Below are positions 9,432 to 19,023 of a stretch of DNA of 64,000 nucleotides, piece after piece. Origin of the DNA: Proteus columbae (GTDB lineage: Bacteria; Pseudomonadota; Gammaproteobacteria; Enterobacterales; Enterobacteriaceae); assembly GCF_002777965.1 (NCBI RefSeq), contig NZ_NGVR01000028.1:62001-126000 (forward strand), written 5' to 3'. The notes under the pieces are model-generated. The model was given only the letters and a program-made list of their open reading frames with translations, did not search any database and was not told the DNA's origin. Made by a program: the position numbers and the translations under genes. Each line of letters starts with the position of its first letter. Position 1 is the first letter of the stretch.

Positions 9432-9454
9432 AAAGGGTAAACCTGAAAATAAAA

Positions 9455-9479
9455 CCCCCATATCATGGGATATAGGGGC
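9455..9479. terminator. Convergent marR-like / loiP terminator
   Basis: Stem-loop with CCCCATATC and GATATAGGGG arms, preceded by AAAATAAAA, between two convergent genes. Probably works in both directions. Confidence 0.65.
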
Positions 9480-9486
9480 AAGATAA

Positions 9487-10239
9487 TTATTTCTTATCTT
9501 CAGCAATGCGATTACGGATATTATCTGCACGCTCTTTTGATGGTGGATGAGAGTCAAACATACTTGAATCACCGCCACCTAATTTAGCTAATTTCTCAAA
9601 ACCTGTGACTAAACCTGCGGTGCTTACCCCACGTTTTTTCAGCAGATCATAAGAGAAGTTATCCGCTTCTGATTCTTGGTGTTGAGAGAATTGAGCATTA
9701 ACCAGTTTTTCTCCCATTTCAGCTAACTGAGAGCTGCTTAATTGCGCAGCTACACCACCAGCAGATGCTGCCGCTGTACGTGCTGCAACTGTTGCGTGAG
9801 CAACTTGAATGGCTTTACGAGTATGACCTAGAGCAACGTGGCCCATTTCATGACCTAAGACGCCTTCAACTTCGTTATCTGTCATCATGTCCATTAAGCC
9901 GCTATAAACACGTACACAGCCGTTAGCCATTGCCCACGCATTTACATCTTTGGTCATATAAACTTTGTAGTTTACTGGCGTGCCATTAACTTCATTACCT
10001 AACGCTTTAGCGATATTATTTAAACGTTTAGTGTAGGTGCTATTTGCAGGTGCAACTTTATTTTGAGCATCCATCTCTTTACAAGCATCATTCGTTAGCG
10101 CTTTGATATCATCGTCGCTTAATGTCGCTGCTTGAAAAAGTTGGGTTCCTGATTTGGTCAGCATATCTGTATTGAGGTTTTGACAACCAGAGAGTAGTGC
10201 TGCTGATACCATCACTGTAGCAAGTAATTTAATTTTCAT
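9487..10239 (-). CDS. loiP: M48-family metalloprotease, LoiP-type lipoprotein
   Basis: Outer-membrane-anchored zinc protease: signal peptide with lipobox (LLSGC, Cys at residue 19), zinc motif HEMGH (about residue 130) and third ligand Glu in ESEAD (about 191). 250 aa, the length of LoiP/YggG. The E. coli homologue cleaves peptides at Phe-Phe and works with BepA; that activity is inferred here from homology. Confidence 0.87.
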   Translation of the reverse strand: MKIKLLATVMVSAALLSGCQNLNTDMLTKSGTQLFQAATLSDDDIKALTNDACKEMDAQNKVAPANSTYTKRLNNIAKALGNEVNGTPVNYKVYMTKDVNAWAMANGCVRVYSGLMDMMTDNEVEGVLGHEMGHVALGHTRKAIQVAHATVAARTAAASAGGVAAQLSSSQLAEMGEKLVNAQFSQHQESEADNFSYDLLKKRGVSTAGLVTGFEKLAKLGGGDSSMFDSHPPSKERADNIRNRIAEDKK

Positions 10240-10740
10240 TTTTTAATTAAGTCCTTTTCTGCTTGGCAGTTTATATAATTGCAGATCAAATTCGAGCAGA
10301 AGAATAGCAGTGCTTATCTATCGGTGCAATATAGGCATTTTATGTGAGAAATATTATCTCAATATATATTTTTCTCTTTTTTCAGCATAAGTGTATTATT
10401 TTCTCTTTTCTTAATCGAGCGTAATACAAATGGAGAAATATATTTAACTTCTTTAAATTTAAGCGAATTAATTGATAATTTAATCTTGGGTGAAGTAAGT
10501 TTTATTAGTATGAATATTATATGAATCATTTAATTACACTTACTTTAAGTGTGAGCGAGGCTGCTTTGTATTTATTTGGAATAATATCAAAGGAACGCTG
10601 TTTTTAGATGTGGGTTTTATTTGTTTAATTCTGACAAATTTTATATTTTTAATATTTATTGCTTAGTGATAAATAAATAGCGACGTTTAAAACATCGCTA
10701 TTCAGATTAAACTGAAAATGAATAAAATGATATCAAAGCC
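10240..10740. other. Gene-free AT-rich region between loiP and ugpC
   Basis: 501 bases, very AT-rich. The right end holds the ugpC terminator and the left end must hold the loiP promoter. I see no credible ORF or RNA gene in the remainder. Confidence 0.6.
10676..10702 (-). terminator. ugp operon terminator
   Basis: Near-perfect stem AATAGCGA-CGTTT / AAACA-TCGCTATT downstream of ugpC, followed on the minus strand by TTATTTATC. Confidence 0.8.
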
Positions 10741-11841
10741 TTATGAAACCATTAATTCACTGATGAGCATAAAAGGGCGATTAATACGTTTCCCTGATTG
10801 TTCATTAAAGAAATGAAGATTTTCTGGGTGAATGGTAAGGCCGACTTTACTACCAATTTTCACACCATGATCGTTTGGTGCACGAATAACGAGAGGTTGT
10901 TTCTGCTTATCGCAAGTCGTGGCATAAATTAAAACATCGGCACCGAGTGCTTCAATAAACTCAACATCAACATGAAAAAGAGGATGTTGATGGCTAATCA
11001 TTAAATGTTCAGGACGTAAACCCAACTTAATGGCTTGATAAGGAAAATGCTGAGATGAAGTAGCAATATGTCCATCAGCGATTTCAATCACACCATGATT
11101 AATTGGAACATCTAAGATATTCATTGCCGGCGAGCCCATAAAAGTTGCCACAAACACGGAAGCTGGTCTTTCATAAATATCTAACGGTGTACCTACTTGC
11201 TCTATATTTCCTTGATTTAAAACTACCAGTTTATCGGCTAATGTCATTGCTTCTACCTGATCGTGCGTCACATAAATCGAGGTTGTGGAGAGTTTTCGTT
11301 GTAATTTTTTGATCTCCAGGCGCATCTGAACCCGTAATTTAGCATCAAGGTTAGAAAGTGGCTCATCAAATAAAAAGACTTTAGGATCACGAACAATGGC
11401 TCTTCCCATTGCGACACGTTGACGTTGTCCACCTGAAAGTTCTTTGGGTTTTCTATCAAGTAAATGGCTGATTTCCAGCAGTTGGGCGGCGTTTGTTACG
11501 AGTTCTTCAATTTTGGCTTTTGGTGTTTTTCGATTACGTAAGCCATATGCCATATTATTATAAACTGACATATGAGGATAAAGGGCATAGTTTTGAAACA
11601 CCATGGCAATATCACGTTCACTAGGTTCATGCTCATTAACCCGTAAATTATCAATAAACAAATCACCTTGTGTAATGGTTTCTAACCCTGCAATCATTCG
11701 TAGTAAAGTTGATTTACCACAACCGCTTGGGCCAACTAGCACCACCATTTCACCTTGCTCAATAGAAAGGTTTAATTTCGAAATAGCTTGATGACCATTT
11801 GGGTAACACTTTTCTAAATTTGTGAGAGTGACAGTTGTCAT
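10741..11841 (-). CDS. ugpC: sn-glycerol-3-phosphate import ATP-binding protein UgpC
   Basis: MalK-type ABC ATPase energising UgpAE. Walker A GPSGCGKST, Q-loop VFQNYALYPHM, signature LSGGQRQRVAMGRA, Walker B VFLFDEPLSNLD, and a C-terminal TOBE regulatory region (about residues 235-355). The ATG at 11841 has GGAG about 9 bases upstream and lies 1 base after the ugpE stop. The longer TTG-initiated reading from 11859 would include that ribosome-binding site and is rejected. 366 aa. Confidence 0.95.
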   Translation of the reverse strand: MTTVTLTNLEKCYPNGHQAISKLNLSIEQGEMVVLVGPSGCGKSTLLRMIAGLETITQGDLFIDNLRVNEHEPSERDIAMVFQNYALYPHMSVYNNMAYGLRNRKTPKAKIEELVTNAAQLLEISHLLDRKPKELSGGQRQRVAMGRAIVRDPKVFLFDEPLSNLDAKLRVQMRLEIKKLQRKLSTTSIYVTHDQVEAMTLADKLVVLNQGNIEQVGTPLDIYERPASVFVATFMGSPAMNILDVPINHGVIEIADGHIATSSQHFPYQAIKLGLRPEHLMISHQHPLFHVDVEFIEALGADVLIYATTCDKQKQPLVIRAPNDHGVKIGSKVGLTIHPENLHFFNEQSGKRINRPFMLISELMVS

Positions 11842-11842
11842 G

Positions 11843-12691
11843 TTATTTCTCCGTATCAATAAAGCCTTTAACGAAGGCTCTTTGCATCAAAATGACAATA
11901 AGGACGGGAGGCAACATTGCAATTAATGTGGTCGCCATGATCTTATTCCATTCAACGACACCATCAGAAACTGCAACCATCTGTTTAATACCCATCACAA
12001 TGGTGTAGTAGTGAGTATCTGTTGTAATCAGCATTGGCCAAAGGTATTGGTTCCAGCCATAAATAAAAGTGATAACAAATAGGGCGGCGATATTAGTGCG
12101 AGAAAGAGGAAGTAAGATAGTGAAAAAGAACTTAATAGGATCTGCACCATCAATTTTAGCGGCTTCAATTAATTCAGGAGTAATGGTAAGAAAAAATTGG
12201 CGAAATAAAAAAGTGGCAGTGGCGCTGGCAATTAATGGAATGGTTAAACCTGCATAAGAGTTCAACATATTGAGGTTAGTGACCACCTCAAATGTAGGCA
12301 TAATGCGGACTTCAACAGGTAACATTAACGTAAAAAAGATAATCCAAAAGGCGAGCATTCTTCCCGGAAAGCGAAAGAAAACGACGGCGTAGGCTGATAA
12401 AATAGAGATTGTTAATTTCCCTATGGTGATCACTAACGCCATAATCAATGAATTCAATAACATACTGTTAATTGAGATAGCGCTATTTTGCGTGGTGCCT
12501 GCCTGTGAAAATATCGATTTGAAAATATTAATGCCTTCAGTACCAAACCAAAGAGGAGAGCCTGTAGCAAATTCGGTGTTTTGATGTGTTGTTGCCACAA
12601 GTGCAATCCAGACAGGGAACGCAACAGAAAGTATGCCGACAATAAGAATAAAGTGGCAGAAAGCATGAAATAAAGGTCTACGTTCAACCAT
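11843..12691 (-). CDS. ugpE: sn-glycerol-3-phosphate transport permease UgpE
   Basis: Inner-membrane permease with six predicted helices. The binding-protein-dependent EAA loop is present (ELIEAAKIDGADPIKFFFTI, about residues 185-205). 282 aa. Its ATG shares a base with the ugpA stop, so the two are translationally coupled. Confidence 0.95.
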   Translation of the reverse strand: MVERRPLFHAFCHFILIVGILSVAFPVWIALVATTHQNTEFATGSPLWFGTEGINIFKSIFSQAGTTQNSAISINSMLLNSLIMALVITIGKLTISILSAYAVVFFRFPGRMLAFWIIFFTLMLPVEVRIMPTFEVVTNLNMLNSYAGLTIPLIASATATFLFRQFFLTITPELIEAAKIDGADPIKFFFTILLPLSRTNIAALFVITFIYGWNQYLWPMLITTDTHYYTIVMGIKQMVAVSDGVVEWNKIMATTLIAMLPPVLIVILMQRAFVKGFIDTEK

Positions 12692-13575
12692 CAGTAAGCC
12701 ACCTTTTTCTCAACATAACGAAATTGAATAATGGTTAATATCGCGACAATAAACATCAAAATAACGGATTGCGCGGCGGAAGAGCCTAAATCTAATCCCA
12801 CAAACCCATCGTTATAGACCTTATAAACCAGTGTTGATGTACTACTACCGGGGCCACCTTGCGTCATCGCGTGGATAATGGCGAATGTATCAAAAAAGGC
12901 ATAAGCAAAATTAACCACAAGTAAGAAAAAGGTTGTGGGAGAAATTAAAGGAAAACTGATAGTAATAAAGCGCTTAATAGGACCACTACCATCGATGGCC
13001 GCCGCTTCTAATAAGGACTTAGGTACAGATTGCAAGGCGGCGAGGAAAAACAGAAAGTTATAACTCACTTGTTTCCATGTCGCCGTTAAAATCACCATCC
13101 ACATAGCGTGATGTGTATTAAGTACGGGATCCCAATGAATGCCTATTTTCTTTAATTGTTGGCTTAATACGCCAATTGTGGGATCAAGCATAAATAGCCA
13201 AAGAAAACCCGCAATAACGGGCGCAATGGCATAGGGTGAAATTAAAATGGTGCGATAAAAAAGTTTACCTCGCAAAATTTGCTCGGCAATGCCTGCCAAA
13301 ACAAGTGCTGATAACATAGATAAAAATACGACACTGGTACTGAAAATAAGCGTTGTAACCAAACTATCAAAGTAATAACGGTTGCTAAAAAGTCGCTGAA
13401 AATTTTCAAAACCAACAAATTCCCGACTAAGCCCAAATGCATCTTCTAACTGGAATGATTGAAAAAAAGCTTGCCCAGCAGGCACAATGAAAAAGATAAG
13501 CGTGATAGCTAATTGAGGAAAAATTAGCGCTAGAGGTAACCATTTTTGTTTAAAATAAATGGATTGAGAAGCCAT
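12691..13575 (-). CDS. ugpA: sn-glycerol-3-phosphate transport permease UgpA
   Basis: Partner permease of UgpE: six helices with the EAA motif SLLEAAAIDGSGPIKRFITI (about residues 185-204). 294 aa, full length. It lies between ugpB (62-base gap) and ugpE. Confidence 0.95.
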   Translation of the reverse strand: MASQSIYFKQKWLPLALIFPQLAITLIFFIVPAGQAFFQSFQLEDAFGLSREFVGFENFQRLFSNRYYFDSLVTTLIFSTSVVFLSMLSALVLAGIAEQILRGKLFYRTILISPYAIAPVIAGFLWLFMLDPTIGVLSQQLKKIGIHWDPVLNTHHAMWMVILTATWKQVSYNFLFFLAALQSVPKSLLEAAAIDGSGPIKRFITISFPLISPTTFFLLVVNFAYAFFDTFAIIHAMTQGGPGSSTSTLVYKVYNDGFVGLDLGSSAAQSVILMFIVAILTIIQFRYVEKKVAY

Positions 13576-13637
13576 ACAATATCCAATAAATCGATAAAAA
13601 CAGAAGGCGAGCTACTTTGCTCGCCTAATCTAAGTGA

Positions 13638-14945
13638 CTATTGTTGAGTACGTTCAAAACGGCGTAGCTGATCATTTCCACGCGTAACCGCATTATCTAA
13701 CGCAACTTGAGCACTCTGTTTTCCTGACCACACTTTTTCTAACTCTTCATCAATGATTTCTCGAGTTTGCAGGAAATTACCAAAGCGTAGTCCTTTTGAA
13801 TTTGCGGTAGGCTCTGAGGTTGTCATTTGTAATATTGCAGTGTCAGCCCCTGGGTTTTTCTGATAAAAACCTTGCTGCTGTGTTAACGCATAAGCCGCTT
13901 TAGTTACTGGCAAATAACCTGTTGCTTGATGCCAATCGGCTTGAACTTCAGGGCTTGAAAGATAGGTGAAGAATTTGGCAACACCGTTATATTCGGCATC
14001 TGGGCGACCTGACATAACCCATAATGATGCTCCCCCAATAATGGTATTTGCTGGTTTTTGTACAAGAGTATCGTCGTAAGGCAATTGGCTAACACCAATA
14101 TCAAGACCTTTCATATTCTCTTTAATACCAGCAAAACCCGCAGATGATTCCATCACCATGGCACATTCTTGGGTATAAAATAGAGGCATTGCATCCGATT
14201 GGCGTCCGCCATATTTGAAAATACCGGATTTCGACCAATCTGCCATTTGTTGAATATGAGCCACGAAAGGCGCTTTGTTAAATAGGAAGGTAGTATCAAA
14301 CCCATCGAAACCGTTATTTTTTGTCGCAATAGGCAAATTATTGCGTGCACCAAAGTTTTCGATTTGTGTCCATGATTGCCATGTAGTGGTAAATCCACAT
14401 TTAACACCAGAATTGAGCAATTTTTGAGATACTACTTCCATCTCTTTCCATGTCTTTGGTGGTTGTTCTACCCCAGCCTTTTTAAATAGCGTTTTGTTGT
14501 AGTAAAGCACCGGTGTTGAACTATTAAAAGGTAATGACATCATTTTGCCGTCGCTGGTGGTGTAATAACCCGTGACGGTTGATAAATAACTATTAGGATC
14601 AAAAGGTTCGTTGGTTTTTTCCATTAATTGGTAAACAGGAAAAACAGCTTTTTTAGCGCCCATCATACTGGCTGTACCCACTTCAAATACTTGCACAATA
14701 GCCGGTTGGTTTTTAGCGCGAAATGAAGCCACTGCACTAGTCATCGTTTCAGCGTAAGTACCTTTATAAACAGGCTTTATCTCATATTCAGATTGGCTGG
14801 CGTTAAAATCAGAGGCGATTTGATTTACTTTCTGACCGAGCGCACCTCCCATTGCATGCCACCATTCAATTTGTGTTTTTGCGTGTGTAGGAGAGGTAAA
14901 TAACGCCATAACAACAGCAAGACCTGTTATTGATTTTATCGACAT
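13638..14945 (-). CDS. ugpB: sn-glycerol-3-phosphate-binding periplasmic protein UgpB
   Basis: Solute-binding protein that delivers glycerol-3-phosphate and its diesters to UgpAEC. A signal peptide (residues 1-22, cleaved after THA) is followed by IEWWHAMGGALGQKVN, typical of UgpB. 435 aa. First gene of the operon; the upstream region carries Pho-box repeats, so it is expected to be induced on phosphate starvation through PhoB. Confidence 0.96.
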   Translation of the reverse strand: MSIKSITGLAVVMALFTSPTHAKTQIEWWHAMGGALGQKVNQIASDFNASQSEYEIKPVYKGTYAETMTSAVASFRAKNQPAIVQVFEVGTASMMGAKKAVFPVYQLMEKTNEPFDPNSYLSTVTGYYTTSDGKMMSLPFNSSTPVLYYNKTLFKKAGVEQPPKTWKEMEVVSQKLLNSGVKCGFTTTWQSWTQIENFGARNNLPIATKNNGFDGFDTTFLFNKAPFVAHIQQMADWSKSGIFKYGGRQSDAMPLFYTQECAMVMESSAGFAGIKENMKGLDIGVSQLPYDDTLVQKPANTIIGGASLWVMSGRPDAEYNGVAKFFTYLSSPEVQADWHQATGYLPVTKAAYALTQQQGFYQKNPGADTAILQMTTSEPTANSKGLRFGNFLQTREIIDEELEKVWSGKQSAQVALDNAVTRGNDQLRRFERTQQ

Positions 14946-15014
14946 GCAGAATTTCCTTTTTAATCGAAAGTTAAAGGTGCAATCTAATCTGCGAATTACC
15001 CTAAATGTTGTTTA

Positions 15015-15088
15015 TGACAAAAGGGTGACAATTAAATGAAGATATATTGATGGTATGACTGTCAAATTGCTGTCATAAATGGTTGTCA
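15015..15088. promoter_or_regulatory. Divergent Pho-box arrays (ugpB / ugpQ)
   Basis: On the plus strand, CTGTCA at 15059 and 15070 (11-bp spacing) and TTGTCA at 15083 face ugpQ. On the minus strand, TTGTCA half-sites centred on 15015-15019 and 15026-15030 (also 11 bp apart) face ugpB. The 11-bp repeated TGTCA is the PhoB-box signature. Confidence 0.8.
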
Positions 15089-15119
15089 TGATGTCGGCAC
15101 AAATGAAAAGGAGAGAGAA

Positions 15120-15854
15120 ATGAAGATAGCTGCTCACCGAGGTTTTTCTGGAAAAGCCCCTGAGAATACATTGGCTGCGTTTAAAATGGCGATTGATTTC
15201 GGGTGCGAATGGATTGAAACGGATGTGCAATTAACCGCGGATCATGTTCCTGTGCTTATTCATGATAAAACAGTTAATCGTTGCACAAATGGGCAAGGTG
15301 CTGTGCGTTTTCATACCTTAGATGATTTACATCGCCTTGATGCGGGAAGTTGGTTTAGTTCACTCTATCAAGGTGAGAAAATCCCGTCTTTAAGACAAGG
15401 ATTGCAGCTAATTAAGCGCTCAGGAACAAAGCTCAATATTGAGCTGAAGACATGGCCTGATGACGATGTTGAGCGTTTATGTTTAGCGGTTTCTGACATG
15501 ATAAAAAGTGCAGATATTCCGAATGAGCAAATTCTATTTTCCTCTTTTGATACGCATGCACTTATTGTGATGAAACGATACCTGCCTTTTATTCGCAGAG
15601 GCCAATTATGGGATGAGATCCCTGATAATGCGTTAGAAACACTAAAAGCGATTGATGGTTTTAGTGTGCATTGTAATTACAAATATCTTACACAAGAACA
15701 AGCACAATTGTTAAAACAAGCAGGCTATGAAATTTATTGTTATACCCCGAATGATCCTGAAGAAGTAAAAGATTTTGAGCAATGGGGTGTTGATATGTTG
15801 ATTACTGATATGCCTGATGTCTATCAACCTGATGTTGACCAAATAGTAAAATGA
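15120..15854 (+). CDS. ugpQ: Glycerophosphodiester phosphodiesterase UgpQ
   Basis: Hydrolyses glycerophosphodiesters to glycerol-3-phosphate and alcohol in the cytoplasm. GDPD-family motifs: HRGFSGKAPENTLAAF at the N-terminus, IETDVQLTADHVPVLIHD (metal and catalytic residues, about 38-55), IELKTWP, and a C-terminal MLITDMPD. 244 aa. In E. coli ugpQ is the last gene of ugpBAECQ; here it is divergent, with its own Pho-box array and a GGAGAGAG ribosome-binding site. Confidence 0.94.
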   Translation: MKIAAHRGFSGKAPENTLAAFKMAIDFGCEWIETDVQLTADHVPVLIHDKTVNRCTNGQGAVRFHTLDDLHRLDAGSWFSSLYQGEKIPSLRQGLQLIKRSGTKLNIELKTWPDDDVERLCLAVSDMIKSADIPNEQILFSSFDTHALIVMKRYLPFIRRGQLWDEIPDNALETLKAIDGFSVHCNYKYLTQEQAQLLKQAGYEIYCYTPNDPEEVKDFEQWGVDMLITDMPDVYQPDVDQIVK

Positions 15855-16177
15855 AAAAGCACTAACAATCCCGCTGACTTGTATTGAATAAGGTGTTATT
15901 GATGTATTTGATGACGCCTTTTATCCTTTTCCTTTCGTATTCTATTTCCAGAAATTAAATAAGAGAAACGTTGAGTAATAGATGTTTTCTTTACATTCTC
16001 TGCTATTATCCTGCGCAATTAATGAATAGATATTGTTCAACACGATAATGTTTATCTCATTAAAAATAAAAATGGGGAAAATGATTAGCGAATATGGCGA
16101 TCTTATCAACCCAACCTCTAAGAGTAGAGCTGCGTGATTTCTACTTTAATTGCCAATAATATAATTGAGAGTGAAAT
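15855..16177. other. Intergenic region upstream of carbamate kinase
   Basis: 323 bases, AT-rich. A 21-codon ORF (16072-16137, ATGGGGAAAATG start) precedes the kinase and could be a leader peptide or chance. No clear terminator for ugpQ is visible. Confidence 0.4.
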
Positions 16178-17125
16178 ATGAAAGAACTCGTTGTTGTTGC
16201 CATTGGGGGCAACAGTATTATTAAAGACAATGCTAGCCAGTCTATCGCTCATCAAGAACAAGCAGTACAAGAGGTTGCAGCCCATATTAGTGATATGGTG
16301 GCTGAAGGATATAATATTGTTTTAACTCATGGTAACGGGCCACAAGTAGGGCTTGATTTACGTCGCGCTGAAGTAGCGCATGTGCAAGAAGGTTTACCAT
16401 TAACACCATTAGCCAACTGTGTTGCAGATACACAAGGCGGTATTGGTTATTTAATACAACAAGCGTTAACGAATAAGCTTCGTGTTCAACAAAATAAACA
16501 AGCAATTACCCTTATCACACAGGTTGAAGTAGATAAAAACGATCCCAATTTTGTTTCTCCAACAAAACCTATTGGTGCATTTTTCTCTGCACAAGAGATG
16601 CTGCAATTAAAGCAAGAAAATCCTCAATGGCATTTTGTTGAAGACTCTGGTCGTGGTTATCGTCGTGTTGTTGCGTCTCCAACTCCACAACATGTTATTG
16701 AATCTAAAGCAATTAAGTCACTATCAGAATGCGGCTATGTCGTGATTGCAGTGGGCGGCGGTGGTATTCCAGTGATCAAAAATGAACATGGTAATTACCA
16801 AAGTGTTGATGCGGTTATTGATAAAGATCTGTCATCAACATTGCTCGCAAAAGAATTACATGCAGATATTCTTATCATTACCACTGGTGTTGAAAAAGTC
16901 TGTATTCATTTTGGCAAACCAGAACAAAAAGCATTGGGTGAAACGTCGGTTAAAGAAATGACACAATATATGCATGAAGGGCATTTTCCACCGGGCAGTA
17001 TGCTTCCTAAAATTGAAGCCAGCCTCTCATTTTTAGCCGCGGGTGGAAAAAGAGTGATTATCACAACGCCAGAAAAACTGGCTTCGGCCTTAAAAGGCGA
17101 AACAGGAACGCATATCGTTGCTTAA
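16178..17125 (+). CDS. Carbamate kinase
   Basis: Catalyses reversible phosphotransfer between carbamoyl phosphate and ADP. Amino-acid-kinase fold with GGNSIIKDN (residues 10-18), the HGNGPQVGL motif (about 50-58), a VGGGGIPV nucleotide-site loop, and KIEASLSFLAAGGKRVIITT near the C-terminus. 315 aa, family length. No arginine deiminase or ornithine carbamoyltransferase gene adjoins, so it is not in an arc operon; ArcC, YqeA and YahI types cannot be separated by eye. Confidence 0.93.
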   Translation: MKELVVVAIGGNSIIKDNASQSIAHQEQAVQEVAAHISDMVAEGYNIVLTHGNGPQVGLDLRRAEVAHVQEGLPLTPLANCVADTQGGIGYLIQQALTNKLRVQQNKQAITLITQVEVDKNDPNFVSPTKPIGAFFSAQEMLQLKQENPQWHFVEDSGRGYRRVVASPTPQHVIESKAIKSLSECGYVVIAVGGGGIPVIKNEHGNYQSVDAVIDKDLSSTLLAKELHADILIITTGVEKVCIHFGKPEQKALGETSVKEMTQYMHEGHFPPGSMLPKIEASLSFLAAGGKRVIITTPEKLASALKGETGTHIVA

Positions 17126-17159
17126 TCATTTCCATAAGTAGTATTCGATTATATTTATT

Positions 17160-17198
17160 AATAAGCGCCTTATTTGTAAAAAGTAAGGCGCTTATTTT
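17160..17198 (+). terminator. Carbamate kinase terminator
   Basis: Strong stem AATAAGCGCCTTA / TAAGGCGCTTATT with an A-rich loop and trailing T residues. Confidence 0.92.
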
Positions 17199-17221
17199 GT
17201 GTGAGTCTTAAATATAGGGAG

Positions 17222-17559
17222 CTATTTAGTAGGATGATTTGCGGGATAGGCTTTTGCATAATGACGAGGATTTAATCGTGCAAATAATCCTATAGTCACA
17301 ATCACTTCAACATTGCGACTAAAAGCCCTTTGCGAACTTGAATATAAGGCTGTAAAAAAGGAACGATTAACGCACCAATCCCCATTAAAAGCATAGGCAA
17401 TAAAGTGAGTAATGAGACTTGGCTATAACTCATTCCTGTTGAGGTAATAATATTATCAATAACAGGACCAGGGCCAGTTAAGAAAGGGCGTAAATTTATC
17501 CCAACTAAAATAATAGTGAGGACAATCTGCCATGTTTTTTTTCTTGGTAAGGCAGTCAT
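17222..17559 (-). pseudogene. CynX/NimT-family MFS transporter, internally deleted
   Basis: The N-terminal 80 or so residues (MTALPRKKTWQIVLTIILV..., with the GINLRPFLTGPGP motif of the CynX/NimT family) are intact, then the frame runs into TGA at 17302. Directly downstream, in another frame, the DNA encodes GLFARLNPRHYAKAYPAN and a TAG at 17222-17224, which looks like the C-terminal tail of the same protein. The family is about 390 aa, so about 280 internal codons are missing. The junction is near 17302-17310. Confidence 0.75.
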
Positions 17560-17583
17560 TGTAATTCCCTGACAAACATAAAT

Positions 17584-17604
17584 ATTGTCTATTGTATAGA
17601 CAAT
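17584..17604. promoter_or_regulatory. Perfect palindrome upstream of the CynX remnant
   Basis: ATTGTCTAT / ATAGACAAT, 9-base arms with a 3-base spacer, 25 bases before the start of the transporter remnant. It has the form of an operator for a dimeric repressor; no regulator gene is left beside it. Confidence 0.65.
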
Positions 17605-17784
17605 GTCTGTATAAACAAATGGCTATGTTGGATATTTAAGTTTTTATGTACAGTGAATGATGGCGAGTTATCTGCATTATTAGGGCAGAGAATAAGGTAT
17701 TTTTTTATTTAATAACAAAGTAAGGTAATGGACAGATTTAAAATTTGCTCATTACCTTAATAGAAGATGAAAGAATAATACTTA

Positions 17785-19023
17785 TTATAAAAGGCAACTA
17801 AATTCACGAATAAGTTGCGCTATTTTCTCTGCGCCTTTATTCGATTGAGTCAGAGTGATCGTATATATTTCATTATTCTTATCTGTAATCACAATCTCTT
17901 TAGATATTTTTCCTTTTAAAATTACATTCTCGATATCATCATAACAAAGGTAAAAAGAGTCATACAATTTACTTAGAACGCAATAAATGCCTTCTTCTGT
18001 TAAGACAACACCATGATCCCCTTTACCAAAAACAGTTTCATCAAAATAATAGCGAATATCTTGCTTATTGAATAATGGTTCACCTAATACATGCATTGCT
18101 TTTTGGTAGAAGTGCGTTATTTTTTTATTATCTAAATCACTATGATGATAAAAATGTTGATCTTTATTTGTCTCAAATTCGGTAACTTTAGCAAGAGACA
18201 TATAGGTTATTTCAGGTAACTCTTGTGAGGTGGTAGTTTGTTGTTTTGGGGTAAGGTTTCCTGCAACAGAGGCTGTAACTGCACCCGCTCCAGGTAATAT
18301 TGAGGTAGTTGTCGTGGTGATTGTTCGGGATACTTCACGCGTGTAATTACTGACAATAGTGTCACCGCGTACATACCCAGAGACATTTTGAGTCACGCGA
18401 ATAGGCGATGTAGTTGTACTGATCACGGTTCTAAAGGCCGAACGTACTGCTGAAACAATGGTAATAATTAATATGGCGATAAGTGGAGCAGAGATCCACA
18501 TTAATGAGAGTTTAAACAGTTGATCTTTGGTTGATGATGCTTGTTTTTTCAAGCGGTTATTATAGTTAAATGCAACAACTACATAAATAAGCCCTGCGAT
18601 TATGCGAGGAATATAATTGTCTTCATAGCGACTGGCTAAACGATCTATTAAAGGGTAAGCCAAACATGCATAGAGAATAATGCTAAAAACGGCTTCAGGG
18701 AAAAGACTTTTTATACTGTCTACCGCTTTGGCAATATTATAAATTATCCAACCAATAAGAATAATAGGACCAATAATGGGAATAATGCTGGCAACAATAA
18801 TGATCAAAAAGCCTTTTAGTATTCCCCAAACAATCTCTGATGCATGCCCTTCAGAAATAAGAAAATAGAGGAAATATGCAATAGATGAAAACATGATAAT
18901 AGGTAGCGTAAAGAATGAGAGTTCTGGTAAGAGAAAACTAGGAGCTCCTATTAATAACATGATATAAAAGCAAATATTTTTTGATTCATTATTGAAATAG
19001 TCAGTTTCCGAATTGTTGGACAT
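17785..19023 (-). CDS. Polytopic membrane protein with soluble C-terminal domain, unknown function
   Basis: 412 aa; I do not recognise a family. The N-terminal half (about residues 17-190) has five to six hydrophobic segments including WGILKGFLIIIVASIIPIIG. A Thr/Ser-rich stretch (about residues 205-275) with TRTITTTTT-like runs follows, probably an extended linker. The C-terminal 130 residues are soluble and end in beta-strand-like segments (GVVLTEEGIYCVL, EIVITDKNNEIYTITL) that resemble a PH-like or immunity-type fold; this is inference only. AT-rich, isolated, no operon partner. Confidence 0.6.
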   Translation of the reverse strand: MSNNSETDYFNNESKNICFYIMLLIGAPSFLLPELSFFTLPIIMFSSIAYFLYFLISEGHASEIVWGILKGFLIIIVASIIPIIGPIILIGWIIYNIAKAVDSIKSLFPEAVFSIILYACLAYPLIDRLASRYEDNYIPRIIAGLIYVVVAFNYNNRLKKQASSTKDQLFKLSLMWISAPLIAILIITIVSAVRSAFRTVISTTTSPIRVTQNVSGYVRGDTIVSNYTREVSRTITTTTTSILPGAGAVTASVAGNLTPKQQTTTSQELPEITYMSLAKVTEFETNKDQHFYHHSDLDNKKITHFYQKAMHVLGEPLFNKQDIRYYFDETVFGKGDHGVVLTEEGIYCVLSKLYDSFYLCYDDIENVILKGKISKEIVITDKNNEIYTITLTQSNKGAEKIAQLIREFSCLL

